Positions 34,048 to 47,467 of a stretch of 64,000 bases of DNA are shown one piece after another. Location of the stretch: the NCBI GenBank assembly GCA_033964015.1, contig JAWWUD010000100.1, forward strand, positions 248,001 through 312,000, read 5' to 3'. Below the pieces are notes generated by a model that was given only the letters and a program-made list of their open reading frames with translations, was not told the DNA's origin and made no database searches. This DNA comes from Scolanthus callimorphus. Taxonomy: Eukaryota; Cnidaria; Anthozoa; Actiniaria; Edwardsiidae. Positions within the stretch are counted from its first letter, which is position 1; every line of letters begins with the position of its first letter. Made by a program: the position numbers and the translations under genes.

Positions 34048-35887
34048 AACTAAAAGATTGTTCTATCTAATGAAGTTGTTCATTTTAGCAGAGTTTAGAT
34101 TTTTCTTATATTTTAACGACCCCGAAATAAAAACTACCTTGTTTACTTGAAAAGCTCAAGACCAGCGATTTGTTGCACAATTTCAAACTTTGTCGAATTT
34201 TAATCTTGGAGGAATGAAATGAAAACGTGTGCGCCATTTTTGATATTTTGCATATTTACGAAATATAGGTCGCGAAGTTGAAAGTCGCATTTTTTTCAAT
34301 TTGTTGCCGCAAAATTTATCATAAAAACTTTTTCAAATAAAAAATTAAATTTCCTCACACGGTTTTTTTAGGTGTTATCATTTTCTAACGGCACAGAAAA
34401 TTTTGACGCCGATATCTTAAGAGGAAATGTCCACTAAGACCGAGCCAAATCGGGAATATGTGGCACATGATGAAAAATAAAAATCCTTCATATTTTGTTC
34501 AAAGAAACCCTATTATACCATATGAAATGTGGTGGGATTTTTTTCTCCGGGAATTAATTTGAACTCCGAAAAATATCGACTTTTCGTCTGCACCTCGCAA
34601 ATGCACAAAATGCACAAGTTTAAGCCAAAATACCTTGTGTTGAAAACCGGGTGATTTCGACCTCGCGTCAGCCCAAAATGCCAACATCGGCTCAGAAATG
34701 GATTTTCAAGGTGCTTAGAAGTAAATTTAGCCTAAATATAAATTGTACCGTCGATACTTCGGTCGCAGGAAGCCGCTAAAAGTGATAAACATTTGGCTCA
34801 CTAAAAATCCGCAACTCGATGGTATTTTTCAGAAAGGAATATCCAGTCCCGGTAAAATCATGAATTCACAGAAATAAATCTAAAAGCAAGTAGAGATACT
34901 GTTCTCGACTAGGATATAAAAAATTCTGCCAGGCTCTTTATCAGCGCCAAAAGCCAACGCTTTCAAAATTCTCATTATTACAACACGATTCTGTCAACAC
35001 GTGCAAACGGCACGTTAACTTTGCTACCATTACTGCCGCAAAAAAACATACGATTGGTAAAAATAATGCTATGTTCAGTATCTGTTTAGCTTATCTGTAC
35101 AATTGACGTGCTAATATTTAGTTTCCGAGAATTTTTTTTTTTAGTTTATGCAGCGCCATAGTGGAAATCTTAACAATTTGAAGACGGATTTCCAAACAGA
35201 TTGCAAGGATTACTCCATTAGATACCACTTCTTTCTATCACTGAGCAATGGTTTTCATCTGTCTTGAAGGTAAATCTCCTTAGTTTACAAGGTGTTAATA
35301 AAAAGGCAATTATTTTGGTTTCAAAGGCCGCCCAAGTGCGGAGAGATCTCAAACTTTCCTCTCAGGACCCTGTGATCGGGGAAACCCCGCGCTATTAAGA
35401 TGGAATAATCAAGTAAAGTTTGTAGTTTTAATTTCTCATGGCGCCAAATCATCAATATGATTTAGAAACCTTGCATCAAGCCCGTTTATAGTAATTATTG
35501 TAATAATGTTTTCTTAAAATTCCAGTTTTGATGTGACAGGATAAGTAAGCTGTCTAAAGGCAGGAAATATTTTACCTTGCCGAAATTTTGCGGGCTTTTT
35601 CCGGGGAAATATTTAGCCCAGGTAAAGCAGAAAATCAGTCGTATTTAATATGTATTTCATAAGTAAAGCGATTAAAAACTTCGATATAAAATGTTCTGCC
35701 AGGCTGTCTGGTCCTATTTACAAGCGCCGCGGTATCAGCGCTACATTAAATCAGGCTTTATTAGGCTGCGAGTCTCTATAATGCATCTACACGAGCAAAT
35801 AGCGATAAGATACCTAATTTAGAATTGTCAGCAAAATAACACAAATAACATAATTTGCAATTTGACAAGTATGCTTCGCTGTATTTT
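34048..35887. other. Intergenic, no gene recognised
   Basis: AT-rich sequence without a supportable coding frame, splice pattern or clear repeat with other parts of the window. Confidence 0.4.
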
Positions 35888-36755
35888 ATAGCGGAGCTCC
35901 TGCGCGGGCCCGAAGGCCCGCGCAAGCGGAGCACCATACCTAAGGGAAAAACGTATAGTATACTATCGAGTTGATTTTTGAACGTCACGGGCATTATGGA
36001 TCATTTTGATGACGTCATTGATGACGTAAGGGCACGTGACTTTGGTGTAGAGTTCCTTTTATTGTCTTTGAAACTTTGTCCAAGTTCGGCTTCTATAGAA
36101 GCTACCCTTCGGGAGATATGATTTTTTCTTTATTTTTCTGGTATTAAACCTATAGCGTACGCCGTCCGTCCGTCCGTCGTCCGTCGTCCGTCCGTCCGTC
36201 CGTCCGTCCGTCCGTTCGTCCGTGTACACATGGGAACCCTGTGGTATGCAAAGAAAAAATTATATCTCCTCAAGGGAACATGCTAAGACAACCATACTTG
36301 GGATATTTTGTCTATGCCACAAGGGGGGTGCTGTAACACGGACACGTGATGTTGACGTCATCTATGCTTGAAAATTAATATCTCGTGAAGGGAAGACTCT
36401 AAAACAACCAAACTTGGGTAGTGTAGTCTAGGCCACCAGATGAGCGAAATGAGGTGGTCACGTGATATGACGTCATCGATGACGTCATCTATGCTTGAAA
36501 AATCAATATCTCGTGAAGGGAGACTCTAAGACAACAAAACTTGGGTAGTGTAGTCTAGGCTACCAGCTGAGCGAATGAGGTGTCACGTGATATGACGTCA
36601 TCGATAACGTCATCTATGCTTGAAAATTAATATCTCGTGAAGGGAAGACTCTAAAGCAACCATGTAACCATGTACACATGGGATCCCTTTCATTCACACA
36701 GAAAATTTTATAACCAGGAGCTCCGCTTTTAGCCAGTGGCTAAATCTATATATTA
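35888..36755. repeat. Dispersed repeat: hairpin end, (CCGT)n and CRE-rich tandem units
   Basis: It starts with a GC-rich hairpin (gcgcgggcccgaaggcccgcgc) bracketed by GCGGAGCTCC and GCGGAGCACCATACC. A ccgt/ccgtc microsatellite lies at about 36158-36222. Four units of about 126 bp follow (about 36240-36665), each with aatatctcgtgaagggaagac and several TGACGTCA palindromes. It ends with GGAGCTCCGCTTTTAGCCA and taaatctatatatta. The terminal segment recurs inverted at about 57765-57797. Confidence 0.75.
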
Positions 36756-37377
36756 CCCAGCACAGTGATCGAAACTAGTTGTGCCAGCAGAGAAGTTTCA
36801 CAGCTAATTAACTCTAGTATTGGTCAAATGTCAAGCACGTACTTATCAGTCGTTACTGTACACAAAGACCTTTGCCTTTAGTCTAAGATGTCCTACCCGT
36901 GGCTTCATTAAAAATATTCCATATTTCTTAGCTAAAAGAACCAATAAAGCGCACTTTATTGTTGTTTAGATCGGCAAAAGCATATTTTGTAATTAAGAAA
37001 TTGGCAACCACTGATGGCGCCAAAACGTATGATTGTCAGGCCTTGGTCAATAGCCACGGTGAATAAAACTAATCAATAAACATTGGGGATTCCTTAAAAT
37101 AATTTCTGCGCTCGTACAAGTAGCACGTCAGAACAAGTATGGAAGATACATGCTCTTTCTTCAAGTTAGTCGGAGGTGTTTTGTGGCTTTGACAAACGCT
37201 ATCCAAATGCTGTTGTTTTACCTTTATTATCGTGCAAAAGTCGAAAATCACACTCGCATTTGGGGGATCACAGATATTACCTCCGAAATCGATCTGATTT
37301 TAGCTCGCACTTCCTTTTTCTCGCAACCAAGTAATATTTCGTCTTTAAATATCTGTCCGGCCCATCGTTCGAACCTC
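36756..37377. other. Spacer before the orphan gene
   Basis: No exon is certain. The frame around 37150-37377 upstream of the conserved ICPAHRSNLEIGW stretch may include part of the first exon. Confidence 0.35.
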
Positions 37378-40345
37378 GAAATTGGCTGGCGCAGAGGAGC
37401 TGATCGGTGTCGTGTCCCAGATAAGCTGGCTAAACATGCCAACAAACGAAAGGCCGAACGTGGAATCTGTAAGCGCGAGTCGAAGATCATACTGCGTTTC
37501 ACCGGAGTCTTTGTTCCAGTTGGTTCTGGTAAGTACATACTTTGCCCAAATACGTTGCTGTATCACTTACGCAGCGCTGCAGCGAGGGGGTGCGCGGGTC
37601 TTTTATCTTAAAATGTATTCAACAACCGTAAAAAGAACTCCGCACCTTGATGGATGTGAAGCTTGGAATTCTGGCATGGTTACCCTATCAAAAGCTATAA
37701 CTAGAAGAGAGCATCTTGGTGTTCACCATCGCGCGCGCGTAATACATAAATAGATGTCAGTTCCTAAGCTCCATTGAATCAGTAAATTGTTTGTACTCTA
37801 AAGCACAATCGTTGTCGGTTTCGTGATAGTCCCGGGAAGGCCCGGGAACCCTGACCGAAAATCAGTATTGGTAAAAGGGAGTGTCCTCATCTTGCCGATA
37901 ACTCGCTGGTCTATCTGGTGAATTCTACAGAACAGAGCATTTTTTTTAAATTGACATAGCGAAACAGGAAGACCATACATTAGCTCCTACCCAGACGCAT
38001 TTGCAGTCTGTGGGTGTGTATGGCCACGCCCTCTGTGGTTGTAGCCTGCAGTGTATCAAAACAAACACTCAGGAAAGGCGCCACGGCGGGTTCAACCTTT
38101 TCTGAAATAGGTGTATGCAATAATGGTATCTCATTTTTTTTCGGGGTAGGTATCTGCAGAGACTGTAAGGAGGTCATTGCAGCCCGACTGTCGAATGAAC
38201 TGTGCGTGACACCCTATTCTAAAAAACAAATAGAGAACATCACTGAAAGCTTTGCAAGAGTCTGAGATGGTTCAGTATCTCGTTGAGATAGTTACGAAGG
38301 TTTTTTTTTCCGGACGCAGATCTTCTGAGTACTCCTCCTACCCCAGGACATAGTCTGTATCTTCCGAGTGACACATCAAGTGAAGAAGGGGAGGTTGTGT
38401 TGAATGCCAGACAGGCCAAGCGACCTTTAGACCCTCTGAATAGCTATCTAGAGTCTAGAGATGTCAGTCCCGTGAGGTCCCAGTTACGATCGCCGTGGGG
38501 AACGCGAGTAGAAGAACAAACGTTACTACACGCGGAAAGCCGTCAGGCCGTCGCAGCTGTGGTTCGTGACATCAGCCTGATGAGACAGAGCCATTATTCC
38601 ACGAGATTTGTACCTCAGATATTTTGCGCCGGGAGTTAGCATCAAGTGACAAGGAGTCCCAAGACGAGCCTGTAGATGAAGCGCTAACGGCGGCTCTTGC
38701 CGAGTGTTATGATGCCGCCAATACCTGGGAGCGCGCCGCCAAATACTCTCAATAATGGAAGACAAATTACGTTACAAAACGCTTCTCCGCTACATACCGG
38801 GATTAACAAAGTATCGCTTCACAGAAGCCAAACGCCACTGCTTGACGTATGGCAGAGGATCGCCACTGCAACAACAAGAGCACCAAGACAGGACGTTTCC
38901 ATTTCACAGATCGAACACTTTATTGCTTTTATTACAAGTCCTCACATTGTGCAAGATTTGCCTTTTGGGGAGAAGTCAGTTACCTTGAGCAATAAAGAGA
39001 CGATCAAGTCCCCAATGTTATCAGAATTGTAGTCCCTGAAAGAGTTGTCCAGCTGTACCTCGCATACTGTGCCAGTCAGGCTTTATAGCGTTGAGCCGTA
39101 GCACACTAAAACTAAAGTTACAGCTCTTGCTTTTGATGATAAGTTAACAATAATTTTCTTTTCGCTGGATGGTTTTTCGCTACTAAGGGAAGTAGACTGT
39201 GTTTTGTTTACTTCTGAATAATGTAAGTCAATTGCCACAACGACTGCAAATTCCTTCCCGTCCTCCCCATCGAAAACCCCCTTCCTTACAGTTTTACAAC
39301 GTGAACATAACTACTCTTTGTCAGACTACTGGTTAGTCGAGGTAGAGAGTCCACGTTAATGTATCTGTCAATTCCAGCGGTGACCATGCCCCCCCCCCCC
39401 CCCCTGCAACACCGTGGGGCATTTGCACACTACTGGGTTCCCTGGGGGGGGGGAACCCCCCCCCCCCCCCCCCGAAACACCGTGGGGCATTTGCACAGTA
39501 CTGGGGTTCCCTGGGGTGGGAATTTTGAAAATTTTGCTGGTCCCGGTTGAATTTTGCGGAACCAGTTCTCTTCCCTGACCAGTTATAACGGTTATAACTA
39601 TCAATTGGCAGTCAGTTACGATGTCCCAGTTACAGAAAATAACGTCACACAAAAATAAAATGCTGAGCATGGCCCGCATACACCACTCTAGTGTTGAGAT
39701 TGAGAGATGCCGGGGACGACAAATGAATGGAGAATTTGTAGCCAAATGGCTACAATCGCGAATGGCCGAGAGAAATTAGTGGATACTTTTGAAGGTGTGT
39801 CTACTATTGTAATACCTTAGTAGAACAAGAATACCGCTGGAATTGACTGATACATACGTCTTCACATTGAATTCCAGGTACACGTTTCAGAGGCTTCCCC
39901 TGTGGCTGATCATTGCAGGCTATTTGCGCTGAGCGACCCCAAGGTTCCCGCATTCCGTCAAGAATGTCAGCATGAACACCGCGACAGCTGTGATCGCTGT
40001 GAGTTGCTAACGTTAACTCTTGATGACATAGAAAATGCTCTTGGCGAACAGATGGGCAACATATCCGAAGATAAAAGTGAAGAACTGCGCTTTGTGATAA
40101 AACAGGCAAGAACAAATATCTTATCCTGGAAGGCTCACATTCTGCGCTCCATTCATCAGGATGCAGCAAGAGCTGATCGTCTTGAGCTCCTTGACGAGTC
40201 CTCAGTGCTTGTAATCCGGACTGGGCTATGAAGTACTTGCCAAGGAAATACCGCGAGAGTCAGACAGACTGGTTTGGCAAACGCGGTATTCCTTGGCATA
40301 TCACTGTGGTTTTCAGGAAAGTGGAAGGAGAAGTGGAGCTGCTGA
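37378..40345 (+). pseudogene. Uncharacterised multi-copy C2H2 orphan gene, 5' part
   Basis: Exon 37378-37528 (CPAHRSNLEIGWRRGADRC ... FTGVFVPVGSG) splices in phase to 38150 onward (ICRDCKEVIAARL). Next comes 38300-39060 with SDTSSEEGEV, SRQAVAAVVRDISLM, SPLHTGINKVSLHRSQ, LPFGEKSVTLSNKETIK and PNVIRIVVPERVVQLY. The exon from 39878 gives VADHCRLFALSDP, HRDSCDRCELL, ILSWKAHILRSIHQDAARAD, AMKYLPRKYRESQTDWFGK and GIPWHITVVFRKVEGE. I recognise this as a large cnidarian family of unknown function. Frame breaks near 38640, 39030 and 40230 and a missing block between TLY and VHV suggest decay. A LINE interrupts it after 40345. Confidence 0.65.
39360..39530. repeat. Duplicated C-rich segment
   Basis: caacaccgtggggcatttgc at about 39406 and its near copy acaccgtggggcatttgcac at about 39477 are each followed by a ggttccctgggg motif and separated by poly-G/poly-C. 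This is a 70-bp tandem duplication within an intron or deletion zone of the orphan gene. Confidence 0.6.
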
Positions 40346-40399
40346 CGCTATGTCACATTCTTATTCTTCTATGTCACATTCTTCTATGTCACATGCCTT

Positions 40400-42960
40400 G
40401 GGTTACGAATATTATTTCTTAGGGGATATGAACTGTAACCAACTTTTAGATCCGCCTGATTTTCCTTCTAGAAAACTTCGTAATATAATTGAGATTTATG
40501 GACTTTCTCAATTGGTCACCAAACCAACGAGGATCACGCCGGTATCGAAAACTCTTTTAGACTTGTGCCTGACAAACAGCGCCGAGAAAATTTCAAACTG
40601 TGACGTGAGCCACATTGGTGTAAGTGACCATTCACTTATTTTTGTAACACGCAAAATCAATTATCCTCGATCACACGTCCATAAAACAATAGAAATTAGA
40701 TCACTTAAACATTTCAACAAAGAGCGGTTCCTCAGGGACCTTGGCCATAAAGATTGGAATTCTGTGTCATGCTACGCTGACCCTAATGATATGTGGGAGG
40801 CCTGGAAGGCAATGTTTATGGACACACTTGAAAAGCACGCTCCTCTAAGGAGCAAAAGAATTTCGAACAAAAGGTCTCCGTGGATCACGCAAGAGCTACT
40901 TAGATTAATGCATAAGAGAGACTTTTTGAAAAGAAAGGCGGTCGCGTCGGGAGACCCAAGCGACTGGGAATTTTACAAAAAACAAGGAATAATCTGAATA
41001 ACTCTATAAAAGTAGCAAAGCGAAACTACTTCACAACCGGTCTTGAGCAGTCTAAAAACGATGTAAGGAAAACCTGGAAGTTAATTAATGAAGCTCAAGG
41101 GCGGCAGTGTAGTAGAACTAGTATTCATGAGCTAAAAATAGGCGATAACAAAATTAATTCAGCCAATGATATGGCTGATGCATTTAATAAGTTTTTCACT
41201 TCTGTTGGTCCGGATTTAGCTGATCAAATCCCGTGTTCCAACATTGATCCGGTTTCTTATATTAAGACTGAAACTAATAGAGAACCTTTAAATTCGAGCA
41301 CATTAAAACTGAGAATGTCAAAATCTTTTAACACAAATAAATGGAAGGAAGGCTACAGGTCTTGATAAATTACCTTGAAAATTCCTAAAAATGGCGGCGG
41401 ATATAATCTCTCCGTCTCTTTCATTTATTTTTAACAAATCATTGGAGTTAGGGATTGTTCCAATGGATTGGAAGGAAGTAGAATTGCTCCGATCCATAAG
41501 AAGGGCAAAAAATGTGATCTGAATAATTATCGCCCAGTGTCTGTTATATCTATAGTAGCAAAATCTTTGAGAAAACTGTATTTGAACAGCTCTATAAATA
41601 TTTCGAAAAGAACAAGTTATTATCGAATTCCCAGTCAGGTTTCCGGCCACTCCATAGTACTCTCACGGCCCTACTAAAGCAACAAATGAATGGAATATTA
41701 ATATTGATAAAGGTCTTTTAAATGGTGTTGTATTCATTGATCTCAAAAAAGCTTTCGACACCATAGACCACAACATTCTATTCAGAAAGCTCGAGAGATA
41801 TGGAGTTGGCCGGATAGCCTTGACCTGGTTCAAATCGTACCTGGGAACAAGGAAACAGAGGTGTACCGTTAACGGTCATCTATCTGGTTCTAATGTTATT
41901 ACGTGTGGTGTACCCCAAGGGTCTATCCTAGGCCCACTATTGTTTCTAATATACATCAATGACTTGCCGAATAGCCTTGATACAGGTATTCCGAGGATGT
42001 ATGCAGATGATACAAGTATAAGTTTTCAGGAGCAAAATCTCGCTAATCTTGAATCACAGATAATAGTGATCTACAAAACATAAACGTCTGGCTTATGACT
42101 AATAAGCTTAGTTTAAATATAGCCAAGACTGAATACATGATAATAGGTTCCCTTCAAAGATTACAAATTTTTGGGGATGACGAAATGAATGTATCAATAG
42201 AGGGCAAAAGGCTAACAAGGGTACACTACACCAAATCGCTAGGTCTTAATATAGATGCCAATCTGTCCTGGTCAAAACATATCGAAGAAACAGCCAAAAA
42301 GATTGCGGCAGCTATCGGGGCACTCAAACGTGTCAGGCCATACATTAATGGTGACACAGCGCAAACGATATACACATCCCTTATCAAGCCACACTTTCAA
42401 TATTGTAGCTCCGTGTGGGATGGGTGTGCGGGATATCTTGCTGATAAGCTCCAAAAGTTACAAAATAGACCTGGGCGCATAATAACAAAATCGGGTTATG
42501 ATTCTAGTTCTAAAGCTGTCCTTGCTAGTCTTGGCTGGGACAGATTGGCTAAACAACGAAAGATTGATAAATTAACAATGGTCTTTAAAACCTTGAATAT
42601 CTAGGGCCCGAAAATCTCAAACATGTTTTTATGCTGGATAAACCAGCCTATAGCCTTAGAAATTCAGAAAGCAGACTGGCCATACCAAAGCCACGCACAG
42701 ATTATATGAAGCGATCATTTTCATATAGTGGGGCGGTTGCTTGGAACAATTTGCCAATGCAACTCCGCAACGCCTCTTCGCTGTCTGTTTTTAAGAGAGG
42801 ATTGAAAACCCACTTCTTGGAAACGGACCCACACACGGCAAATATGTAAAACAGTGACGCTATATTTTTATTATTAGTAGTATTTTTAATATAATATTGT
42901 ATAGTAGTGTATAACACTGATATTTTAAACCGTGTTTAAATAAAGTGTGTATGTATGTAT
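40400..42960 (+). mobile_element. LINE-2nd copy: jockey/CR1-like element with partial endonuclease
   Basis: The frame begins in the endonuclease C-terminus: YYFLGDMNCNQLLDPPDF, KTLLDLCLTNS and IGVSDHSLIF. It continues with SPWITQELLRLMHKRD, MADAFNKFFTSVGPDLA, NNYRPVSVISIVAKSL, FIDLKKAFDTIDHNIL, CGVPQGSILGPLLFLIYIN and the catalytic YADDTSI. It ends with SFSYSGAVAWNNLPMQLRN. At least five frame breaks. The 3' end has a tgtatgtatgtata tail. It shares architecture with the LINE at 29850 but is clearly diverged from it. It is 5'-truncated and lies inside the orphan C2H2 gene. Confidence 0.85.
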
Positions 42961-42965
42961 ATGTA

Positions 42966-43836
42966 AGCCTTTTGTCCAACATTGAGTATTCCGAAGAAGG
43001 AATTCGCGTTTGGAGGGCACATGGAGTCGGGCCGGGTAAAATCGTGAAACCTAAAAAGTCTGCTGTTCCATCGTCAGACGTTCTACCCTCTCTTGTCGTG
43101 GCCAAAGTACATGAGAATACATTTTCGTCTGTTAAGAGACGAGCTGTGGCTTGCACAGAATCCACGAAGAAGACGCATGACTCTGGCTCCTCAACCGACC
43201 CTTCAACAACTGAAGTGGAGTCATCAGGTTTGTTTGCTTGTCCAGAGGATGGGTGTATTAAGACATTTCTAAGATACTCCTCAATGCTTCGACACATGGA
43301 CTGTGGTAAGCACAACTATGCCCTGGAACGGGAGACGTTATTTGACAGATCTGCTCTGGAATACGTGAACCAGCTAGAGGGACAAGGAGCTACCATGGTG
43401 CCTGTTGTAAGTGCGCCAACTACCGCTCACACAAACACGCAAAGAGCTGACATGGGCTGGGCGCTGAAGGCAAGTGAGGTACGGCGAAGAAGATTTACCG
43501 AAGCGCAACGATCTTATCTTACTTCCAAGTTCAAGCTGGGTGAGATGACTGGGCACAAGGCAGACCCGGCGTCAGTGGCTCGGTCAATGATGACTGCTAG
43601 GGATGTTAATGGCACGAGGATTTTCAGCGCCGACGACTTCTTAACTGCTACTCAAGTAGCAGGCTTTTTCTCGCGTCTTGCGGCGAAGAAAACGCTATCT
43701 GACGAAGATATTGAGCGCGACGAAATAGGCGGACTTTCTGTGACGTCAGTGTTTATGTTTTCTCGCTTTGCATGCCGGGATCGTGTGGCAAGAAGTCAGC
43801 GCGTGTCCTTGGGTTTTCTTAAAGACCACTCGCATT
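42966..43836 (+). pseudogene. Uncharacterised C2H2 orphan gene, third part
   Basis: EYSEEGIRVWRAHGVGPGK, then a C2H2-like finger ACPEDGCIKTFLRYSSMLRH (followed by MDCGKH), WALKASEVRRRRFTEAQRSY, LTSKFKLGEMTGHKADPASV, ARSMMTARDVNGTRIFS and TATQVAGFFSRLAAKKTLSD. This is the same orphan family as 37378-40345, with the finger and a conserved FFSRLAAK end. The coding part from about 43740 onward is not recognised and may be intron. An ISL2EU element starts at 43837. Confidence 0.65.
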
Positions 43837-43878
43837 GGATTTAATGTTTTGGTTGTTTTCTTTCGAAATATCTGAAAT

Positions 43879-46800
43879 ATGGTTCACTCTTGTTGTGTTG
43901 TTGGTTGCGCAGCAAGATGGGAGTCGGATAAGCAAGGAATGTTTCGGATTCCTGCCGAAAAATACCGAGAAAGACGAAGAGAATGGCTATCAAATATCAA
44001 ACGTCGTGATTTCGAAGACTCCACGAAAACCTGGCTTCCAAAAGAAACAGACCGTGTTTGCAGGAAGCATTTCTTAACTGGTGAGGAATAACTTGGATTT
44101 ATTTGGCTAGTATGATAGATTAGCGCTCTGTGGGATATCCTTTTCAGCTTGCTTCGGTCACTCGTTACTCTGAGACTCAAGTCGGTCTCAAAGGCGAGAG
44201 ATGGCCATTCGGCTGGCTCAAAACCGCCTAAAACGGGATCGATTGCCAATATTTCCTCGAAATCCTCTTACTACTCAACTAATAAAAACACATTTAGTAA
44301 TATTTTATCGATTTTCTTAGATCTGGCATATTAGGATGTCGTGTTTCTTTGCTGTCACAACTTCATCCTTGCTTGTTTATTTAATAGGTGAACCACATGG
44401 GGACGAACGGCATCCTGACTATGCGCCAAAATTGTTCATGGGAACTCAAGAATCGTCGACAGCTGCCTTCAGAGAAAAGCTTGCTCGATAACTCAAGCGC
44501 TTTGAACGAACAATACAACGCGAGCAGGAACGCGAGACCCGTATGAAAACTGCGGTTTCTTTGACACCAATGGAAGTAGAGGAAGTTGTGGCACAGCCCC
44601 CAGAACGACCCGACAGGGAGGAATTGTTTTGTGGATTCAGCGTAGAGGCAGCATGGGATCCACCCGGTATCCACAAGGTAGCAAGTTCTGCCGGCCTAGT
44701 GAACGAGGTCGCTGCTTTGCGCAATGAATTAAACCAGCAAAAGAAAATCAGCCAACATTTTAATGAGGTTTATCTACACGCAAAGAAGTGAAATGGCTAC
44801 AATGAAGTTCACTTCTAGAAACCTCAACGAGAAACAACTCAAGTTTTTCACAGGTATGAAAATAATCAGTTAAATAAATTATGACCAGCTGAAAGCCAAG
44901 TGCATTGGATATTTTCCTCATCATCACCACTGGAAGTTTTCTCATTTGAGTACCCCCCCCCCCCCCCCCCCCCCCCCCCCACCCCCACCCCCACACACAC
45001 CCAGCAGAATCTTATAGTGGGTACTTTGATAGTATGGAGTGAATGCCAATGCAATCTTTGTGTTTTTATTTTTTGCTGATATTTCATTTTGATGTTATTT
45101 TTAGGCCTACGAAGTTTTGCTCTATTTTACTGGGTGGTCAACATTGTAGTGCGAAGGATCCCCACTTTGTGCCAAAAGCTAGATGCAGCTGATAAAGTGC
45201 TGTTGCTGCTGATGAAGCTAAGGCTTGGTCTTCAGAACAAGGATCTAGCATACCGGTAAGTTGTGGATAAATGCTCTTTTGATATATAGGACCTTTTTTT
45301 GTTTTCTCTCGATCATAGTCACAGAAAACAGCCACCAAGTTCATGGTCATAGAATGATACCCTAAAAGTTTTACAGTAAAAAATTATGAAGCCCCCTAGA
45401 GTTCAATATTCAATTCATTATTTCATTATTCATTACAAAAATGCATTTTTCAGTTCAGTACTATAAATTTTAAATGTTTAAATGTTCAAATGTGTCAGCA
45501 AATGTTCACCCAGAGTTATGATTTACTTATAAATTTTTCAATATTGAATCATAGAATGCATTTTAGAAATTAAGAATGAAATCAATAAATGCAATAATGA
45601 ATTGAACATTCCACTCTAGCAGGGCAGCCTTCATGTCTTTTGACTGTAACAGGGTTTTCACTTTCATGTCACAAGAAAATTGACGTGATTACTATTTAGA
45701 TATGCACAATGAAATATATTCACTTATTTTCAGAACAATACTTCAGCAAATGGAAATTAAAACTATTGAAAACACTGCTTTGCTTGAATAAGCATCATAT
45801 AATTCCTTGTTTCAATTTTAATTTTGAACTCAGAGCAGCCTTCAGAGATTTGAAGAAGAAAAAAAACAGGAATTCACAGCCTCCAAATCCTGTGGTGCTT
45901 ATTACAATTCAATTGCTTTAGCCTGCTTACAGCACAGACTAAGATTGCTTTCAACATTGTTCTTATTTTTTTCAGTTTCCAACTTAATGAAGCCCAAGTC
46001 AGCAAATTGATCAAGCATGGACTTCAAGGAATGGCAGGCTCCTTGCGATTTTTGATTGCATGGCCTGAAAAGGATGCCATCATTAGAAACTTACCCAAGG
46101 CATTCAGGAAATCCTACAGACGTACTAGAGTCATAATAGATTGTACAGAAGTTTTCATCAAGCACCCTACAAACCTATTGGCAACAAATTTAACATACTC
46201 GAACTACAAACATCACAATACTATTAAATTCTTGGTGGGTATAACACCATCTGGTGCTCTGTCATTCCTATCCAAATGCTGGGGTGGGAGAGTGTCTGAC
46301 AAAGAGTTAACCATCAGCTGTGGTTTGCTAGACAAGTTGGAGTATCGAGATCAGGTACTATCTATCTATCTATCTATCTATCTATATATCTATCTAGAAG
46401 AATGTTCCTCTCAATTTATACTAGAGAAAAAGTTGGCAACAATTTAATTTTTTTATGTACTAGCAAAACCAACCTTAGGAACTAAGATAAATATTAGCAT
46501 GTGGGTTGCTTGTATACAGTACAAGTTGAAAAGTGATATTGTTGGCATATGAATTGATATAAGGCTAAAAAGGAACAATTGCAATAAAAGGAGAAGGGGG
46601 GGGGGGGTCATGGTTGTGGAAAATGCATGATTGGGCACCCATGATTATGAATTCTCAGATTTTGTCCTTACATGTTTACTCTATTTTTTAGTCCCCAAAA
46701 AGGGGGCACATGCACCACAAGACCCCCTTGATACACCCCTGTATGTCAGAAGTAAAAAACATGTGAACAATATTTAAAATAATTTTGTTTTTGTTTCAAA

Positions 46801-47086
46801 GGTTATGGCAGACCGAGGATTTCTAATCAGGGAAGAAGTGGCATCCCGTGGTGCATCTCTAGTCATCCCACACTTCACAAAAGGGAAAAACCAGCTCACA
46901 AGAAGTGAAGTAATAACTTCAAGGAAAATATCTAATGTTAGGATACACGTGGAGCGGGCTATTGGTCGAATGAGGACTTACAAGATTCTGAACACTACAT
47001 GGGGCCTGGAGCTGGCTAAGCAGGCAGACAATGTAATCATGGTTATTGGTGCCCTTGTCAACTTGCAGCCCCCTCTTGTAAAGTGA
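43879..47086 (+). pseudogene. THAP-domain DDE transposase of the ISL2EU element
   Basis: Exon 43879-44080 is a THAP zinc finger (MVHSCCVVGCAARWESDK ... RVCRKHF), which binds the element's ends. The exon from 44388 is a charged coiled linker with LVNEVAALRNELNQQKK. Exon 45104-45255 is the helix-turn-helix LLLLMKLRLGLQNKDLAYR. Exon 45976-46354 has VIIDCTEVFIKHP (D1), TYSNYKHHNTIKFLVGI and CWGGRVSDKELT. The last exon, 46801-47086, has VMADRGFLI (D2), IPHFTKGKNQL and VRIHVERAIGRMR (E). The catalytic triad is complete. Damage: a TAA at 44489-44491 and a frameshift near 44788. Homopolymer tracts sit in the introns. Confidence 0.85.
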
Positions 47087-47467
47087 AACAATCAACAACT
47101 AATATGTCTTAATGTAATTCCAACCATTCCACTTTGGGGCTAGTGTGCTCTACATGTATCATGTGTATAAACAACAACATTGAACCATTTTGTGTAAGTT
47201 AGCATTATGATGTAGATCTCCTAAGCTTCGAAGTGTAAATTGTCCATCGGGGGTAGATGATGTTTACCAGTGGTTTCATAAACTGGTTTCATAAGCTTGT
47301 GAAAAAGATAAATTCATACAAAGAAAATCCATACATGAAAACATCACCTGATCTGGGATGGGCACTTTGCATGTACAGTAGGAAGCCAATGAGGTCTCTT
47401 GTATTAGTTAAGATTCTACTTATTTGTTATTATTCTAGATATCCTGGGCACGGAAAGTTCTAGTTTC
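47087..47467. other. Spacer between convergent ISL2EU genes
   Basis: 380 bp without recognised coding content between the two stop codons. It probably holds both polyadenylation signals. Confidence 0.5.

Noticed and set aside
36158..36665. CRISPR-like array
   Set aside because: The repeats are directly adjacent ~126-bp units and a ccgt microsatellite, without unique spacers, and the genome is eukaryotic.
43879..44080. Host THAP transcription factor
   Set aside because: The THAP exon is spliced in phase toward a DDE_Tnp_4 catalytic domain and sits inside inverted ends with a YqaJ nuclease, so it is a transposase part.
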